Origin: JAZDGX01 sp964482205
Lineage (GTDB): Bacteria; Eisenbacteria; RBG-16-71-46; CAIMUX01; WJJG01
NCBI GenBank assembly: GCA_964482205.1
Contig: CAYZWI010000024.1
Span: 1 to 15,910 of the forward strand
DNA: 15,910 nucleotides
Direction of reading: 5' to 3'
Shown here: in pieces, positions 1 through 6,788 of the stretch
How positions within the stretch are numbered: the stretch's first letter is position 1
Layout of the letters: each line of letters opens with the position of its first letter
Notes under the pieces: model-generated
Databases searched by the model: none
Told to the model about the DNA's origin: nothing
Seen by the model: only the letters and a program-made list of their open reading frames with translations
Translations under genes and position numbers: made by a program

Positions 1-25
1 CGGCGTGGTGAAGGCGAGTTGGTAG
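1..25 (+). CDS. rpsN: Small ribosomal subunit protein uS14, C-terminal end only (partial)
   Basis: The window opens inside a gene. Reading from base 2 gives GVVKASW followed by TAG at 23-25. uS14 proteins typically end in a KASW-type sequence, and rpsN directly precedes rpsH in most spc operons, so both sequence and position agree. Only seven codons are visible, so the short zinc (Z) and long forms cannot be told apart. The gap to rpsH is 82 nt and very rich in G and C. Confidence 0.8.
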
Positions 26-107
26 CGAGGTCCGTGGCCGCCGGCCCCGGCGTGGCCCGGCGGGCGCGCCCTCCGGCCTCCGGAAGGATGGGAAGGAGAT
101 CGCATCC

Positions 108-509
108 ATGAGTGTCAGCGATCCGATTGCGGATTTCCTGACGCGGATTCGCAACGCCGCCCGCGTGCGTCACGAGCGGGTGGATGTGCCCGCCTCGCGC
201 ATGCGCGAGGAAATCACGAGGCTGCTCGTGCGCGAAGGCTATCTCACGGACTACAAGCGCGTGGAAGACGGACGCCAGGGCGTGCTGCGCATCTTCCTGC
301 GTTACGACCGCGAGGACGGCAGCTCGGTGATCGAAGGAATCCAGCGCGTGAGCACTCCCGGCCGGCGGGTCTATGTGCGGAAGCACGAGATCCCGCGCGT
401 GCGCGGCGGACTGGGCACCGCGATTCTATCGACGCCCAGCGGAGTGATGTCGGACAAGGAGGCCCGCCGACAGGGCCTGGGCGGGGAGTTGCTCGCCAGA
501 GTCTGGTAG
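108..509 (+). CDS. rpsH: Small ribosomal subunit protein uS8
   Basis: Primary 16S rRNA-binding protein of the 30S central domain; in E. coli it is also the spc-operon translational repressor. The 133 residues are close to the usual 130. The N-terminus has the family motif DPIADFLTRIRNA (residues 5-17). The C-terminal half has the EIPRVRGGLG stretch and STPSGVMSDKEARR, and ends GGELLARVW, the conserved uS8 terminus. The ATG at 108 follows an AAGGAG ribosome-binding site by 9 nt. It lies between rpsN and rplF in the standard spc order. No defect is visible. Confidence 0.98.
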   Translation: MSVSDPIADFLTRIRNAARVRHERVDVPASRMREEITRLLVREGYLTDYKRVEDGRQGVLRIFLRYDREDGSSVIEGIQRVSTPGRRVYVRKHEIPRVRGGLGTAILSTPSGVMSDKEARRQGLGGELLARVW

Positions 510-516
510 CGGTCGC

Positions 517-546
517 GCTCCGCATGCGGCCAGGCCCGTGCGGAGC
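517..546 (+). other. Intercistronic RNA hairpin between rpsH and rplF
   Basis: GCTCCGCA (517-524) is perfectly complementary to TGCGGAGC (539-546), giving an 8-bp GC-rich stem with a 14-nt loop in the 87-nt rpsH-rplF gap. No U-run follows, so it is not a standard terminator. It could influence mRNA processing, stability or coupling; the role is inferred. Confidence 0.5.
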
Positions 547-596
547 TCCGGCGGCGAAGGTCCCGCGCGGGGCGCGGGGATGAAGGATGGCCAACG

Positions 597-1136
597 ATGT
601 CGCGCATCGGCAAGAAGCCCATACCGATCCCTGACGATGTGCAGGTGAAGGTCGAGGGACGGCAGGTCGCGGTCCACTGCAAGAACAAGCAGCTGGAGTG
701 GAATGTCGCCGCTCCGCTCGAAGTCGCGGTGGAGGGCAAGATCATGCGGGTCACCAATCCCGCGCCCAGCAAGCTGACCAACAGCATGTGGGGCTCCACC
801 CGCACGGTGCTCGCGAACATGATCACCGGCGTGCAAAAAGGCTTCGACAAGAACCTGGAAGTGAACGGCACCGGCTACCGCGTGGCCTTGAAGGGCCGGA
901 CGCTCGTCTTCGAAATCGGATTCGATCACCCGGTCGAATACGTGGTGCCCGAGGGCGTCGATGTCGTGGTGAAGGACCGCCCGATGCGCGTGCTGCTGCA
1001 CGGTTGCGACGCGCAGCAGGTGGGGCAAGTGGCGGCCGAGATTCGCAAGTTGAAGAAGCCCGAGCCGTATCAGGGCAAGGGCATTCGCTACGAGAACGAA
1101 GTCATTCACAAGAAGTCCGGCAAGTCCGGCGCGTAA
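597..1136 (+). CDS. rplF: Large ribosomal subunit protein uL6
   Basis: 50S protein near the factor-binding site, at the base of the L7/L12 stalk region. The 179 residues match the usual 175-180. The N-terminus MSRIGKKPIPIP is typical. The second domain carries LEVNGTGYR (residues 88-96), and the C-terminus has the signature KPEPYQGKGIRY near residue 160 followed by a Lys-rich tail. The ATG at 597 is preceded by AGGATGG, a modest ribosome-binding site after an 87-nt gap. Its TAA stop overlaps the rplR Shine-Dalgarno (TAAGGAGG), which suggests translational coupling. Confidence 0.98.
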   Translation: MSRIGKKPIPIPDDVQVKVEGRQVAVHCKNKQLEWNVAAPLEVAVEGKIMRVTNPAPSKLTNSMWGSTRTVLANMITGVQKGFDKNLEVNGTGYRVALKGRTLVFEIGFDHPVEYVVPEGVDVVVKDRPMRVLLHGCDAQQVGQVAAEIRKLKKPEPYQGKGIRYENEVIHKKSGKSGA

Positions 1137-1150
1137 GGAGGACGCTCGCG

Positions 1151-1522
1151 ATGAAATCGATCGCGAGAATGCGGCTCGAGCGGCGGGTGAAGCGGCACGA
1201 ACGCATTCGCAAGTACCTGTCGGGCACGCAGGGGTGCCCGCGGTTGTGCGTGTTTCGCAGCCACGGGCACATCTACGGGCAGATCGTGGACGACACCGCT
1301 GGACATTCGCTGCTGGGCGCCTCGACCTTGAGTCCCGAGCTGGTCGAGAAGGTGAAGGGCATGAAGAAGCTCGCCGCCAGCCGCGAAGTCGGCAAGCTGC
1401 TCGCGCAACGGGCGCTCGCCAAGGGCATCGAGCGGATCAGCTTCGATCGCGGCGGCTATCTCTATCACGGCCGCGTGAAGGCCTTGGCCGAGGGCGCACG
1501 CGAAGGCGGCTTGAAGTTCTAG
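1151..1522 (+). CDS. rplR: Large ribosomal subunit protein uL18
   Basis: 5S rRNA-binding protein of the central protuberance. The 123 residues compare with about 117 in E. coli. Family features are the basic N-terminus (RMRLERRVKRHERIRK), PRLCVFRSHGHIYGQIVDD (the usual RLxVxRSxxHIYAQxIDD element), a middle helix, and AKGIERISFDRGGYLYHGRVKALAE near the end, finishing GGLKF. The ATG at 1151 sits 7-8 nt after AAGGAGG, which starts at the rplF stop codon. A longer open frame upstream is discarded because the conserved homology and ribosome-binding site fix the start here. Confidence 0.98.
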   Translation: MKSIARMRLERRVKRHERIRKYLSGTQGCPRLCVFRSHGHIYGQIVDDTAGHSLLGASTLSPELVEKVKGMKKLAASREVGKLLAQRALAKGIERISFDRGGYLYHGRVKALAEGAREGGLKF

Positions 1523-1544
1523 GAGCCAGTCGAGGAGGTGGGGT

Positions 1545-2126
1545 TTGAATCACGAACGGCGTGAACGGCCCGAGCGGGCTGAGCGCGAGCGCGGGACCGA
1601 GCCCGAATTGATCGACCGCCTGGTGCACATCAACCGGGTCGCGAAAGTCGTCAAGGGCGGGCGGCGGTTCAGCTTCAACGCCATCGTCGCGGTCGGCAAC
1701 AAGGCGGGCACGGTCGGCGTCGGCCTGGGCAAGGCCAACGAAGTCTCCGACGCGATTCGCAAAGCGACCGAGGCGGCGCGCAATCGCGTCTTCCAAGTGC
1801 CGCTCATCCACGGCACGCTGCCGCACGAGATCCTGTGCGAGTTCGGCGCGGCGCGCGTGCTGCTGCGTCCCGCGTCTCCCGGAACGGGAGTGATCGCGGG
1901 CAGCGCGGTGCGCGCGGTGCTCGAAGTGGCCGGCGTGCAGGATGTGCTCGGCAAGAGTCTGGGTTCGAGCAATCCGCACAATCTCGTGCGCGCCACGGTG
2001 ACCGGATTGCAGCAGTTGCGCAGCGCGCGGCAGGTGGCGCGCCGCCGGGGCAAGCGCTTCAGCGAGATCCTCGGGACCTCGATCGGAGGAGAGCATGGGG
2101 AAGTTGAAGATCACACAGGTGCGTAG
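1545..2126 (+). CDS. rpsE: Small ribosomal subunit protein uS5 (TTG start)
   Basis: 30S protein on the solvent side at the mRNA entry channel, important for decoding fidelity. The 193 residues exceed E. coli's 167 because of a charged N-terminal extension of about 20 residues (ERRERPERAERERG) and an extended tail. The double-stranded-RNA-binding-like domain includes LVHINRVAKVVKGGRRFSF (about residues 26-44) and AIVAVGNKAGTVGVGLGKA. The C-terminal domain has GTGVIAGSAVRAVLEVAGV and GSSNPHNLVRAT. TTG at 1545 is the start: it follows GAGGAGGTGGG and there is no nearby in-frame ATG. The 3' end overlaps rpmD by 32 nt. Confidence 0.96.
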   Translation: MNHERRERPERAERERGTEPELIDRLVHINRVAKVVKGGRRFSFNAIVAVGNKAGTVGVGLGKANEVSDAIRKATEAARNRVFQVPLIHGTLPHEILCEFGAARVLLRPASPGTGVIAGSAVRAVLEVAGVQDVLGKSLGSSNPHNLVRATVTGLQQLRSARQVARRRGKRFSEILGTSIGGEHGEVEDHTGA

Positions 2127-2277
2127 CGCGATTAATCGCGTCGAGACGCAGAAGCGCACGGTGCGGGCTCTCGGCATCCGGCGCATGCAGCAGACGGTGA
2201 TCCACGAGGACACGCCGCAGATTCGCGGCATGATCGCGGTCGTCCGGCATCTCGTGAAAGTCGAGGAGATCGCCTGA
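2095..2277 (+). CDS. rpmD: Large ribosomal subunit protein uL30
   Basis: Small 50S protein of 60 residues (E. coli has 59). It begins MGKLKITQVRSAI and contains RVETQKRTVRALGIRRMQQTV, the family's central basic helix-turn region, followed by the D-x-P-x-IRGMI motif and VRHLVKVEEI. The ATG at 2095 is preceded by GGAGGAGAGC inside the rpsE coding region. It shares 32 nt with rpsE in another frame, so its translation is probably coupled to that of rpsE. Confidence 0.97.
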   Translation: MGKLKITQVRSAINRVETQKRTVRALGIRRMQQTVIHEDTPQIRGMIAVVRHLVKVEEIA

Positions 2278-2284
2278 AGGCCCG

Positions 2285-2314
2285 GGCGGCAACGGGGAGC
2301 GCTTCCCCTGCGCC
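2285..2314 (+). other. Intercistronic RNA hairpin between rpmD and rplO
   Basis: GGGGA (2294-2298) pairs with TCCCC (2304-2308) around a 5-nt loop. The flanks GGCGGCA and TGCGCC extend the stem across a short AC internal bulge and one bulged G. The rplO ribosome-binding site AAGGAG lies about 8 nt downstream. No U-run follows. A processing or translational role is possible but inferred. Confidence 0.45.
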
Positions 2315-2333
2315 GCGATGCAAGGAGTCGGCC

Positions 2334-2783
2334 ATGAAGTTGAACGAGTTGAAACCCGCCCGGGGAGCGACGCACTCGCGCAAGCGGCGCGGCATCGGCA
2401 CCGGGTCGGGCCACGGCGGCACCTCGACGCGCGGCCACAAGGGATCGCAAGCGCGTAGCGGCGGATCGCTTCCGCCCTGGTTCGAAGGCGGGCAGATGCC
2501 GCTTCAGCGCCGCATTCCCAAGCGCGGTTTCAAGAATTTCAACCGCCGGTCGTTTCAGGTTGTCAATCTCGGCGATCTCGCCCGCTTCGACGCCGGCGCG
2601 TCCGTCACCCTGGCGGATCTGCAGGCCGCGGGCCTGATCCGCAAGAGCGGCCAGCCGGTGAAGATCCTGGGCGCGGGGACGCTCGAGCACGCGCTGACCG
2701 TGCAGGCGCACGCGGCGAGCCAGAGCGTCATCGCGAAGATGGAGCAGATCGGCGGCAAGGTGGAGCTACTCACCCAGGCGTAA
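2334..2783 (+). CDS. rplO: Large ribosomal subunit protein uL15
   Basis: 50S assembly protein that contacts 23S rRNA through a long basic N-terminal extension. The 149 residues are near the typical 144-150. The start MKLNELKPARGATHSRKRRG is standard. The glycine-rich extension (GTGSGHGGTSTRGHKGSQAR, about residues 22-41) precedes FEGGQMPLQRRIPKRGF, the uL15 signature. The C-terminal domain ends in KVELL. The ATG at 2334 is preceded by AAGGAG at 7 nt. secY follows after 16 nt, as in most bacteria. Confidence 0.98.
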   Translation: MKLNELKPARGATHSRKRRGIGTGSGHGGTSTRGHKGSQARSGGSLPPWFEGGQMPLQRRIPKRGFKNFNRRSFQVVNLGDLARFDAGASVTLADLQAAGLIRKSGQPVKILGAGTLEHALTVQAHAASQSVIAKMEQIGGKVELLTQA

Positions 2784-2799
2784 CGCCTGAGGAGCGGTC

Positions 2800-4116
2800 A
2801 TGTTCAGCAAGCTCGAATCGATGTTCCGGATTCCGGAGCTCAAACGGCGAATCCTCTTCACCGTTGCGCTGCTGGTGGTCTACCGCCTCGGCGGGCACAT
2901 CACCACGCCCGGAATCGATGGCAAGGCCCTCTCCGACTGGTTCGGGCAGAGCCAGGCGGGCGGGCTCTTCGGGCTGTACGACCTGTTCGCCGGCGGCAAC
3001 TTCCGGCGCGCGACCGTTTTCGCCCTGGGCATCATGCCCTACATCAGCGCCTCGATCATCCTGCAGCTCTTCGGCGCGGTGATTCCCTACTTCGAGCGCC
3101 TGCGCAAGGAAGGCGACGCGGGCCGCAAGAAGATCACCCAGTTCACCCGGTACGGAACGGTGCTGCTCGCCTTCATCCAGTCCTACGGAATCAGCATCTA
3201 CCTGCTCAGCATGGGCAACCAGATTCCGGGCCTGATTTCGATGCGTCCCTTCGCGTTTCAGATCCTGACCATGCTCACCCTCACCACCGGGACGATGTTC
3301 ATCATGTGGCTGGGCGAGCAGATCACGGAGCGCGGAATCGGAAACGGGATTTCGCTCATCATCTTCATCGGGATCGTGGCCCGCTTCCCGATCGAGCTCT
3401 GGCAGACCTGGCGGCTGGTGCGCTCGGGCGATGTGAACATGCTGCTCATGATCCTCCTGATCGCGGGCATGATCGCGGTCACCGGCCTGGTCGTCATGAT
3501 GACCCAGGCCCAGCGCAAGATCCCGGTGCAGTATCCCAAGCGCGTGGTCGGACGGCGCCAGGTGGGCGGCACGAGCACCCACATTCCGCTGCGCCCCAAC
3601 ACCGCGGGCGTCATCCCGATCATCTTCGCGCAGTCGATCATCGTCTTCCCGAGCACGCTCGGCACCTTCTTTCAGGACAGCCCGGCGATCGATTTCATGA
3701 ACCGGATCTTCAATCCGGGGCACATCGTCTACATCACGCTCTATTCGGTGATGATCATCTTCTTCGCCTACTTCTACACGGCGATCGTGCTGAACCCGCA
3801 GGATCTCGCGGAGAACATGAAGAAGTACGGCGGCTTCGTTCCCGGCTACCGCCAGGGCAAGCCGACCGCGAACTACATCGACTACACGCTCACCCGGGTG
3901 ACCTTCCCGGGCGCGATCTATCTGGCCGCCATCGCGGTGCTGCCCGACATCCTGATCTATCGCGCGGGCATGCCCTTCTACTTCGGCGGCACGAGCCTGC
4001 TCATCGTGGTCGGCGTGGCGCTGGACACATTGCAACAGATCGAAGGCCACCTGCTCGCGCGGCACTACGAGGGCTTCCTCAAGCGCACGCGCTTGCGCGG
4101 CGGGCGGAGAATGTAG
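2800..4116 (+). CDS. secY: Sec translocon channel subunit SecY
   Basis: Central pore of the SecYEG protein-export and membrane-insertion channel in the inner membrane. It has 438 residues (E. coli 443) and about ten hydrophobic segments. Diagnostic stretches, in order: FRIPELKRRILFT at the N-terminus; GIMPYISASIILQL (TM2); the PYFERLRKEGDAGRKKI loop; GEQITERGIGNGIS (TM4-5 region); QRKIPVQYPKR and LRPNTAGVIPIIFA (TM6-7); KYGGFVPGYRQGKPT, the cytoplasmic C5 loop with its conserved Arg, which contacts SecA and the ribosome; and GGTSLLIVVGVALDT (TM10). The ATG at 2800 follows GAGGAG by 5-6 nt. The adk gene follows within 18 nt. Confidence 0.98.
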   Translation: MFSKLESMFRIPELKRRILFTVALLVVYRLGGHITTPGIDGKALSDWFGQSQAGGLFGLYDLFAGGNFRRATVFALGIMPYISASIILQLFGAVIPYFERLRKEGDAGRKKITQFTRYGTVLLAFIQSYGISIYLLSMGNQIPGLISMRPFAFQILTMLTLTTGTMFIMWLGEQITERGIGNGISLIIFIGIVARFPIELWQTWRLVRSGDVNMLLMILLIAGMIAVTGLVVMMTQAQRKIPVQYPKRVVGRRQVGGTSTHIPLRPNTAGVIPIIFAQSIIVFPSTLGTFFQDSPAIDFMNRIFNPGHIVYITLYSVMIIFFAYFYTAIVLNPQDLAENMKKYGGFVPGYRQGKPTANYIDYTLTRVTFPGAIYLAAIAVLPDILIYRAGMPFYFGGTSLLIVVGVALDTLQQIEGHLLARHYEGFLKRTRLRGGRRM

Positions 4117-4134
4117 AGCGAGGGCTGAGGACCG

Positions 4135-4791
4135 ATGCGCATCGTGTTGTTGGGACCGCCGGGATCGGGCAAGGGGACGCACAGCGCCTGGATGCAGGAG
4201 CGGCTCGGCATTCCCCAGATCTCGACCGGCGACATCCTGCGAGACGCGGTGGCCTCGGCCAGCGAGCTCGGGGCGAAGGCCAAGGGCCACATGGACAGCG
4301 GCGGGCTCGTCCCCGACGGGCTGATTCTCGACCTGATGCGCGAGCGGTTGCAGCGCGCGGATGTGCGCGGCGGATTCATTCTCGACGGCTTTCCGCGCAC
4401 GATTCCGCAGGCCGAAGGGCTCGACGGGCTGCTCGGCCCGCTGGGACAGGCGCTCGACCGCGTGCTCAACTTCGTCGTGGCGCGCGGCGAGCTGATCGGG
4501 CGTTTGACGAGCCGGCGCGTTTGCCCGAAGTGCAAGGCCGTGTACAACATCTCGTTCAAGCCGCCGCGGGAGGCGGGCGTGTGCGACGCGTGCGGAACGC
4601 GCCTGATCCAGCGCGACGACGACACCGAGGCGACCGTCGCGCAGCGGCTGGAAGTGTACGAGCGGCAGACGGCTCCACTGATCGCCTACTATCGCGATCG
4701 CGGGCTCTTGACCGAGATCGACGGCAACCAGGGATATGAAGAGGCCCGGGCGCAGGCGGAGCGGGCGCTCGGCGTCGGGGCCGATCGATGA
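4135..4791 (+). CDS. adk: Adenylate kinase (zinc-lid type)
   Basis: Cytosolic enzyme that interconverts ATP + AMP and 2 ADP. The 218 residues are the usual length for the long-lid form. The P-loop is GPPGSGKGT (residues 7-15). The AMP-binding region has STGDILRDAV and the DGFPRT motif (84-89). The LID has four cysteines, C130-x2-C133 and C150-x2-C153, so it should bind zinc as in many Gram-positive and FCB enzymes, rather than the His/Ser/Asp/Thr set of E. coli. The DDxxxxxxxRL element follows. The ATG at 4135 has a GAGG site 5 nt upstream. The last four bases overlap the map start (ATGA). Confidence 0.98.
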   Translation: MRIVLLGPPGSGKGTHSAWMQERLGIPQISTGDILRDAVASASELGAKAKGHMDSGGLVPDGLILDLMRERLQRADVRGGFILDGFPRTIPQAEGLDGLLGPLGQALDRVLNFVVARGELIGRLTSRRVCPKCKAVYNISFKPPREAGVCDACGTRLIQRDDDTEATVAQRLEVYERQTAPLIAYYRDRGLLTEIDGNQGYEEARAQAERALGVGADR

Positions 4792-5564
4792 TCGCGATCC
4801 GGCAGCCGGACGAGATCGAGAAGATCGCGCGCAGCTGCCGCATCGTGGCCGAGGCGTTGCGGCTGGCCGGGGAGATGGTCGCGCCGGGCGTGAGGACGAG
4901 CGAGATCGACGCCGAGATCGAGCGCTTCATCCTCTCGCGGGGAGCGCGCCCTTCGTTCAAGGGGTACCAGGGGTATCCCGCCAGCGTGTGCATCTCCGTC
5001 AATGATGTGGTGGTGCACGGCATCCCCGGAGAGCGCGCCCTGGCCGCTGGCGATCTGGTGAGCATCGACATCGGGGCCTATCAGGAAGGCTATCACGGCG
5101 ACGGCGCCTGGACCTTTCCGGTGGGCGAAGTGGGAGCGGATTCGCTCAAGTTGTTGAAGGCGGGACGCGAGGCGCTCGAGCAGGGCATCCAGAAGGCCTG
5201 GCCCGGTTCGCGTCTGGGCGAAGTCTCGCACCAGATCCAGACGCAGGTCGAGGCGCAGGGCTTCTCGGTGGTGCGCTCGCTCGTGGGCCACGGCATCGGC
5301 AGCCAATTGCACGAAGAGCCGCAGGTGCCGAATTTCGGCAGCCGCGGCCAGGGACCGAAGCTCGCCGCGGGCATGGTCCTCGCCATCGAGCCGATGGTGA
5401 ACATGGGCGGGCTCGAGGTCTATACGGATCGGGATGGATGGGCCGTCGTGACGCGCGATCATTCGCGCTCGGCCCATTTCGAGCACACGGTCGCGATCAC
5501 CGCGGGCGGCCCGCGCATCCTGACCACGCTCGACGGCGGCGGCTGGCCGCCCGAGCGAGGGTAG
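4788..5564 (+). CDS. map: Methionine aminopeptidase, type I
   Basis: Removes the initiator methionine from nascent proteins. The 258 residues fit a single-domain type Ia enzyme (E. coli 264). All five metal ligands of the pita-bread fold are visible: D94 (VSIDIG), D105 (GDGAWTF), H168 (GHGIG), E201 (AIEPM) and E232 (HFEHT). The substrate-contacting histidines H77 (VVHGIP) and H175 (HEEPQVPN) are also present. The ATG at 4788 overlaps the adk stop by 4 nt, so translation is likely coupled. In many genomes infA comes next; here only 106 nt separate map from rpmJ. Confidence 0.98.
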   Translation: MIAIRQPDEIEKIARSCRIVAEALRLAGEMVAPGVRTSEIDAEIERFILSRGARPSFKGYQGYPASVCISVNDVVVHGIPGERALAAGDLVSIDIGAYQEGYHGDGAWTFPVGEVGADSLKLLKAGREALEQGIQKAWPGSRLGEVSHQIQTQVEAQGFSVVRSLVGHGIGSQLHEEPQVPNFGSRGQGPKLAAGMVLAIEPMVNMGGLEVYTDRDGWAVVTRDHSRSAHFEHTVAITAGGPRILTTLDGGGWPPERG

Positions 5565-5579
5565 GGCGCGGCGCAGGAT

Positions 5580-5601
5580 GCGGCCGTCGCCGCGAGGCCG
5601 C
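5580..5601 (+). other. RNA hairpin in the map-rpmJ gap (first)
   Basis: GCGGCC (5580-5585) pairs with GGCCGC (5596-5601) around a 10-nt loop. It lies soon after the map stop in a 106-nt GC-rich gap. Function is unknown; it may be an mRNA processing or stability element. Confidence 0.35.
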
Positions 5602-5642
5602 CAGAGACGGCAGAGGGCCGCGACAAACGGCAGTCATGCAAG

Positions 5643-5658
5643 GCCGCGAAATCGCGGC
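5643..5658 (+). other. RNA hairpin immediately before the rpmJ ribosome-binding site
   Basis: GCCGCG (5643-5648) and CGCGGC (5653-5658) form a 6-bp stem with an AAAT tetraloop. It ends directly at the GGAGG of the rpmJ ribosome-binding site (5659-5663), so folding could affect rpmJ initiation. The effect is inferred. Confidence 0.4.
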
Positions 5659-5670
5659 GGAGGATGGGAG

Positions 5671-5787
5671 ATGAAAGTCCGTTCGTCCGTCAAGAAGATC
5701 TGCGAGAACTGCAAGATCATTCGCCGCCACGGCGTGGTCCGAGTGATCTGCAAGCGCAATCCCCGGCACAAGCAGCGCCAGGGGTAA
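5671..5787 (+). CDS. rpmJ: Large ribosomal subunit protein bL36
   Basis: The smallest 50S protein, 38 residues, beginning MKVRSSVKKICENCK and ending HKQRQG. It is the zinc-binding form: C11, C14, C27 and H33 match the CxxC...C...H ribbon. The ATG at 5671 is preceded by GGAGGATGGGAG. The longer upstream open frame is discarded because bL36 has this fixed N-terminus. It lies before rpsM at the start of the alpha-operon gene set. Confidence 0.97.
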   Translation: MKVRSSVKKICENCKIIRRHGVVRVICKRNPRHKQRQG

Positions 5788-5825
5788 CCGCCGCACGAGC
5801 GGCCGGATAGTGAGGAGGAACAGCT

Positions 5826-6218
5826 TTGGCTCGTATCGCCGGCATCGATCTGCCGAACGAGAAGCGCATCGAGGCGGCGCTCACCTACATCTTCGGAATC
5901 GGCTTCACGACCTCGCGGAAGATTCTGGGAGCGACGGGCGTCGATCCGAGCCGCCGGGTCAAGGACCTGAGCGAAGAGGAAGCGGCCCGCCTGCGCAGCG
6001 AGATCGAGAACAACTACCGGGTCGAGGGCGCCCTGCACACGGAGATCGGCATGAATGTGAAGCGGCTGATGGACATCGGCTGCTATCGCGGCATGCGCCA
6101 TCGCCGCGGGCTGCCCGTGCGCGGACAGCGCACGCACACGAACGCGCGCACCCGCAAGGGCCCGCGCCGCACATCCGGTTCGCAGAAGAAGAAGCCGGCC
6201 GCTCCGGCCGGCAAGTAG
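5826..6218 (+). CDS. rpsM: Small ribosomal subunit protein uS13 (TTG start)
   Basis: 30S head protein that contacts the P-site tRNA and makes inter-subunit bridges. The 130 residues are slightly longer than E. coli's 118 because of a Lys/Ala/Pro-rich tail. It starts MARIAGIDLPNEKRIEAALTYI. The helix-two-turns-helix region has YIFGIGFTTSRKIL, and the C-terminal signature is RHRRGLPVRGQRTHTNARTRKGPR. TTG at 5826 is the start: it encodes the conserved N-terminus and lies 8 nt after GAGGAGG. A strong hairpin (6194-6212) is encoded within the last codons. Confidence 0.97.
   Translation: MARIAGIDLPNEKRIEAALTYIFGIGFTTSRKILGATGVDPSRRVKDLSEEEAARLRSEIENNYRVEGALHTEIGMNVKRLMDIGCYRGMRHRRGLPVRGQRTHTNARTRKGPRRTSGSQKKKPAAPAGK
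6194..6212 (+). other. Strong hairpin in the last codons of rpsM
   Basis: GCCGGCCG (6194-6201) and CGGCCGGC (6205-6212) form a perfect 8-bp GC stem with a 3-nt loop CTC. It is inside the coding region (encoding the KPAAPAGK tail) and ends 3 nt before the stop codon. A 12-nt palindrome, GCGCGGCCGCGC, follows at 6227-6238. No U-run is present. It may be an mRNA 3'-protecting element, or simply a by-product of high-GC coding. Confidence 0.45.
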
Positions 6219-6308
6219 GCGCGCACGCGCGGCCGCGCCAGGCAGGCAGGATTCGAAGCGCACTAGGCGCTGATCGGAAAACCGCAAGTCTCGAGAGGAG
6301 AGGCAACG

Positions 6309-6692
6309 GTGGCGAAGGAAAAGCGGAAGAAGAAGGACCGGAAGATTCCTCCGAATGGAATCGCCCACATCCACACGAGCTTCAACAACACCATCATCTC
6401 GATCACCGACATGAGCGGGGCGGTGGTGACCTGGGCGAGCGCGGGGAAGGTGGGATTCAAGGGCTCGCGCAAGAGCACGCCCTTCGCCGCCCAGATGGCC
6501 GCGGAAGCGGCGGCCAAGGAGGCGATGAACCAGGGCATGCGCCGCGTCGAAGCGTGGGTGAAGGGCCCCGGTTCGGGACGCGAAGCGGCCATTCGCAGCA
6601 TCTCCGCGGCCGGGATGGAGATCACCGCGATTCGTGATGTGACTCCGATTCCGCACAACGGTTGCCGTCCTCCCAAGCGGAGGAGAGTCTAG
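6309..6692 (+). CDS. rpsK: Small ribosomal subunit protein uS11 (GTG start)
   Basis: 30S platform protein near the E-site. The 127 residues match the usual 125-130. It begins MAKEKRKKKDRKIPPNGIAH with a basic tail typical of the family. Conserved stretches are HIHTSFNNTIISITD, WASAGKVGFKGSRKSTPFAAQ, VKGPGSGREAAIRS and the C-terminal DVTPIPHNGCRPPKRRRV. The start is GTG at 6309, giving the conserved MAK N-terminus, with GAGAGGAGAGG just upstream. It lies 90 nt after rpsM. Confidence 0.97.
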   Translation: MAKEKRKKKDRKIPPNGIAHIHTSFNNTIISITDMSGAVVTWASAGKVGFKGSRKSTPFAAQMAAEAAAKEAMNQGMRRVEAWVKGPGSGREAAIRSISAAGMEITAIRDVTPIPHNGCRPPKRRRV

Positions 6693-6704
6693 TCTCGGAT
6701 TCCA

Positions 6705-6735
6705 CGCGGCCTTCTCGCGCGGGCGAGCGGCCGCG
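6705..6735 (+). promoter_or_regulatory. Strong hairpin 1 in the rpsK-rpsD gap (candidate leader structure)
   Basis: CGCGGCC (6705-6711) pairs with GGCCGCG (6729-6735), and inside it CTCGC (6714-6718) pairs with GCGAG (6723-6727) around a GCGG tetraloop, with only TT/C unpaired between the stems. The total of about 12 bp is one of the most stable foldings in the window. It ends about 54 nt before rpsD. In E. coli and B. subtilis uS4 represses its own mRNA through structured leaders; whether this is such a site is inference. Confidence 0.45.
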
Positions 6736-6736
6736 A

Positions 6737-6764
6737 TGCGCAGGGACGCGAAGCTGCCTGCGCA
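6737..6764 (+). promoter_or_regulatory. Hairpin 2 in the rpsK-rpsD gap
   Basis: TGCGCAGG (6737-6744) is perfectly complementary to CCTGCGCA (6757-6764), giving an 8-bp stem with a 12-nt loop. It follows hairpin 1 after one nucleotide, so the pair could stack. It ends 24 nt before the rpsD ATG, with the GGAGG ribosome-binding site in between. The spacing suggests a structured rpsD leader. Confidence 0.45.
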
Positions 6765-6788
6765 GCGAATGAGGAGTGGAGGAAACGC

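Noticed and set aside
2770..4290. 506-codon minus-strand open frame opposite secY
   Set aside because: It is His/Asp/Arg-rich, the usual complement of membrane-protein codons, with no credible start or homology.
6227..6238. GCGCGGCCGCGC palindrome between rpsM and rpsK as a protein-binding site
   Set aside because: Short GC-only palindromes are expected often at this base composition; there is no second copy or promoter next to it.
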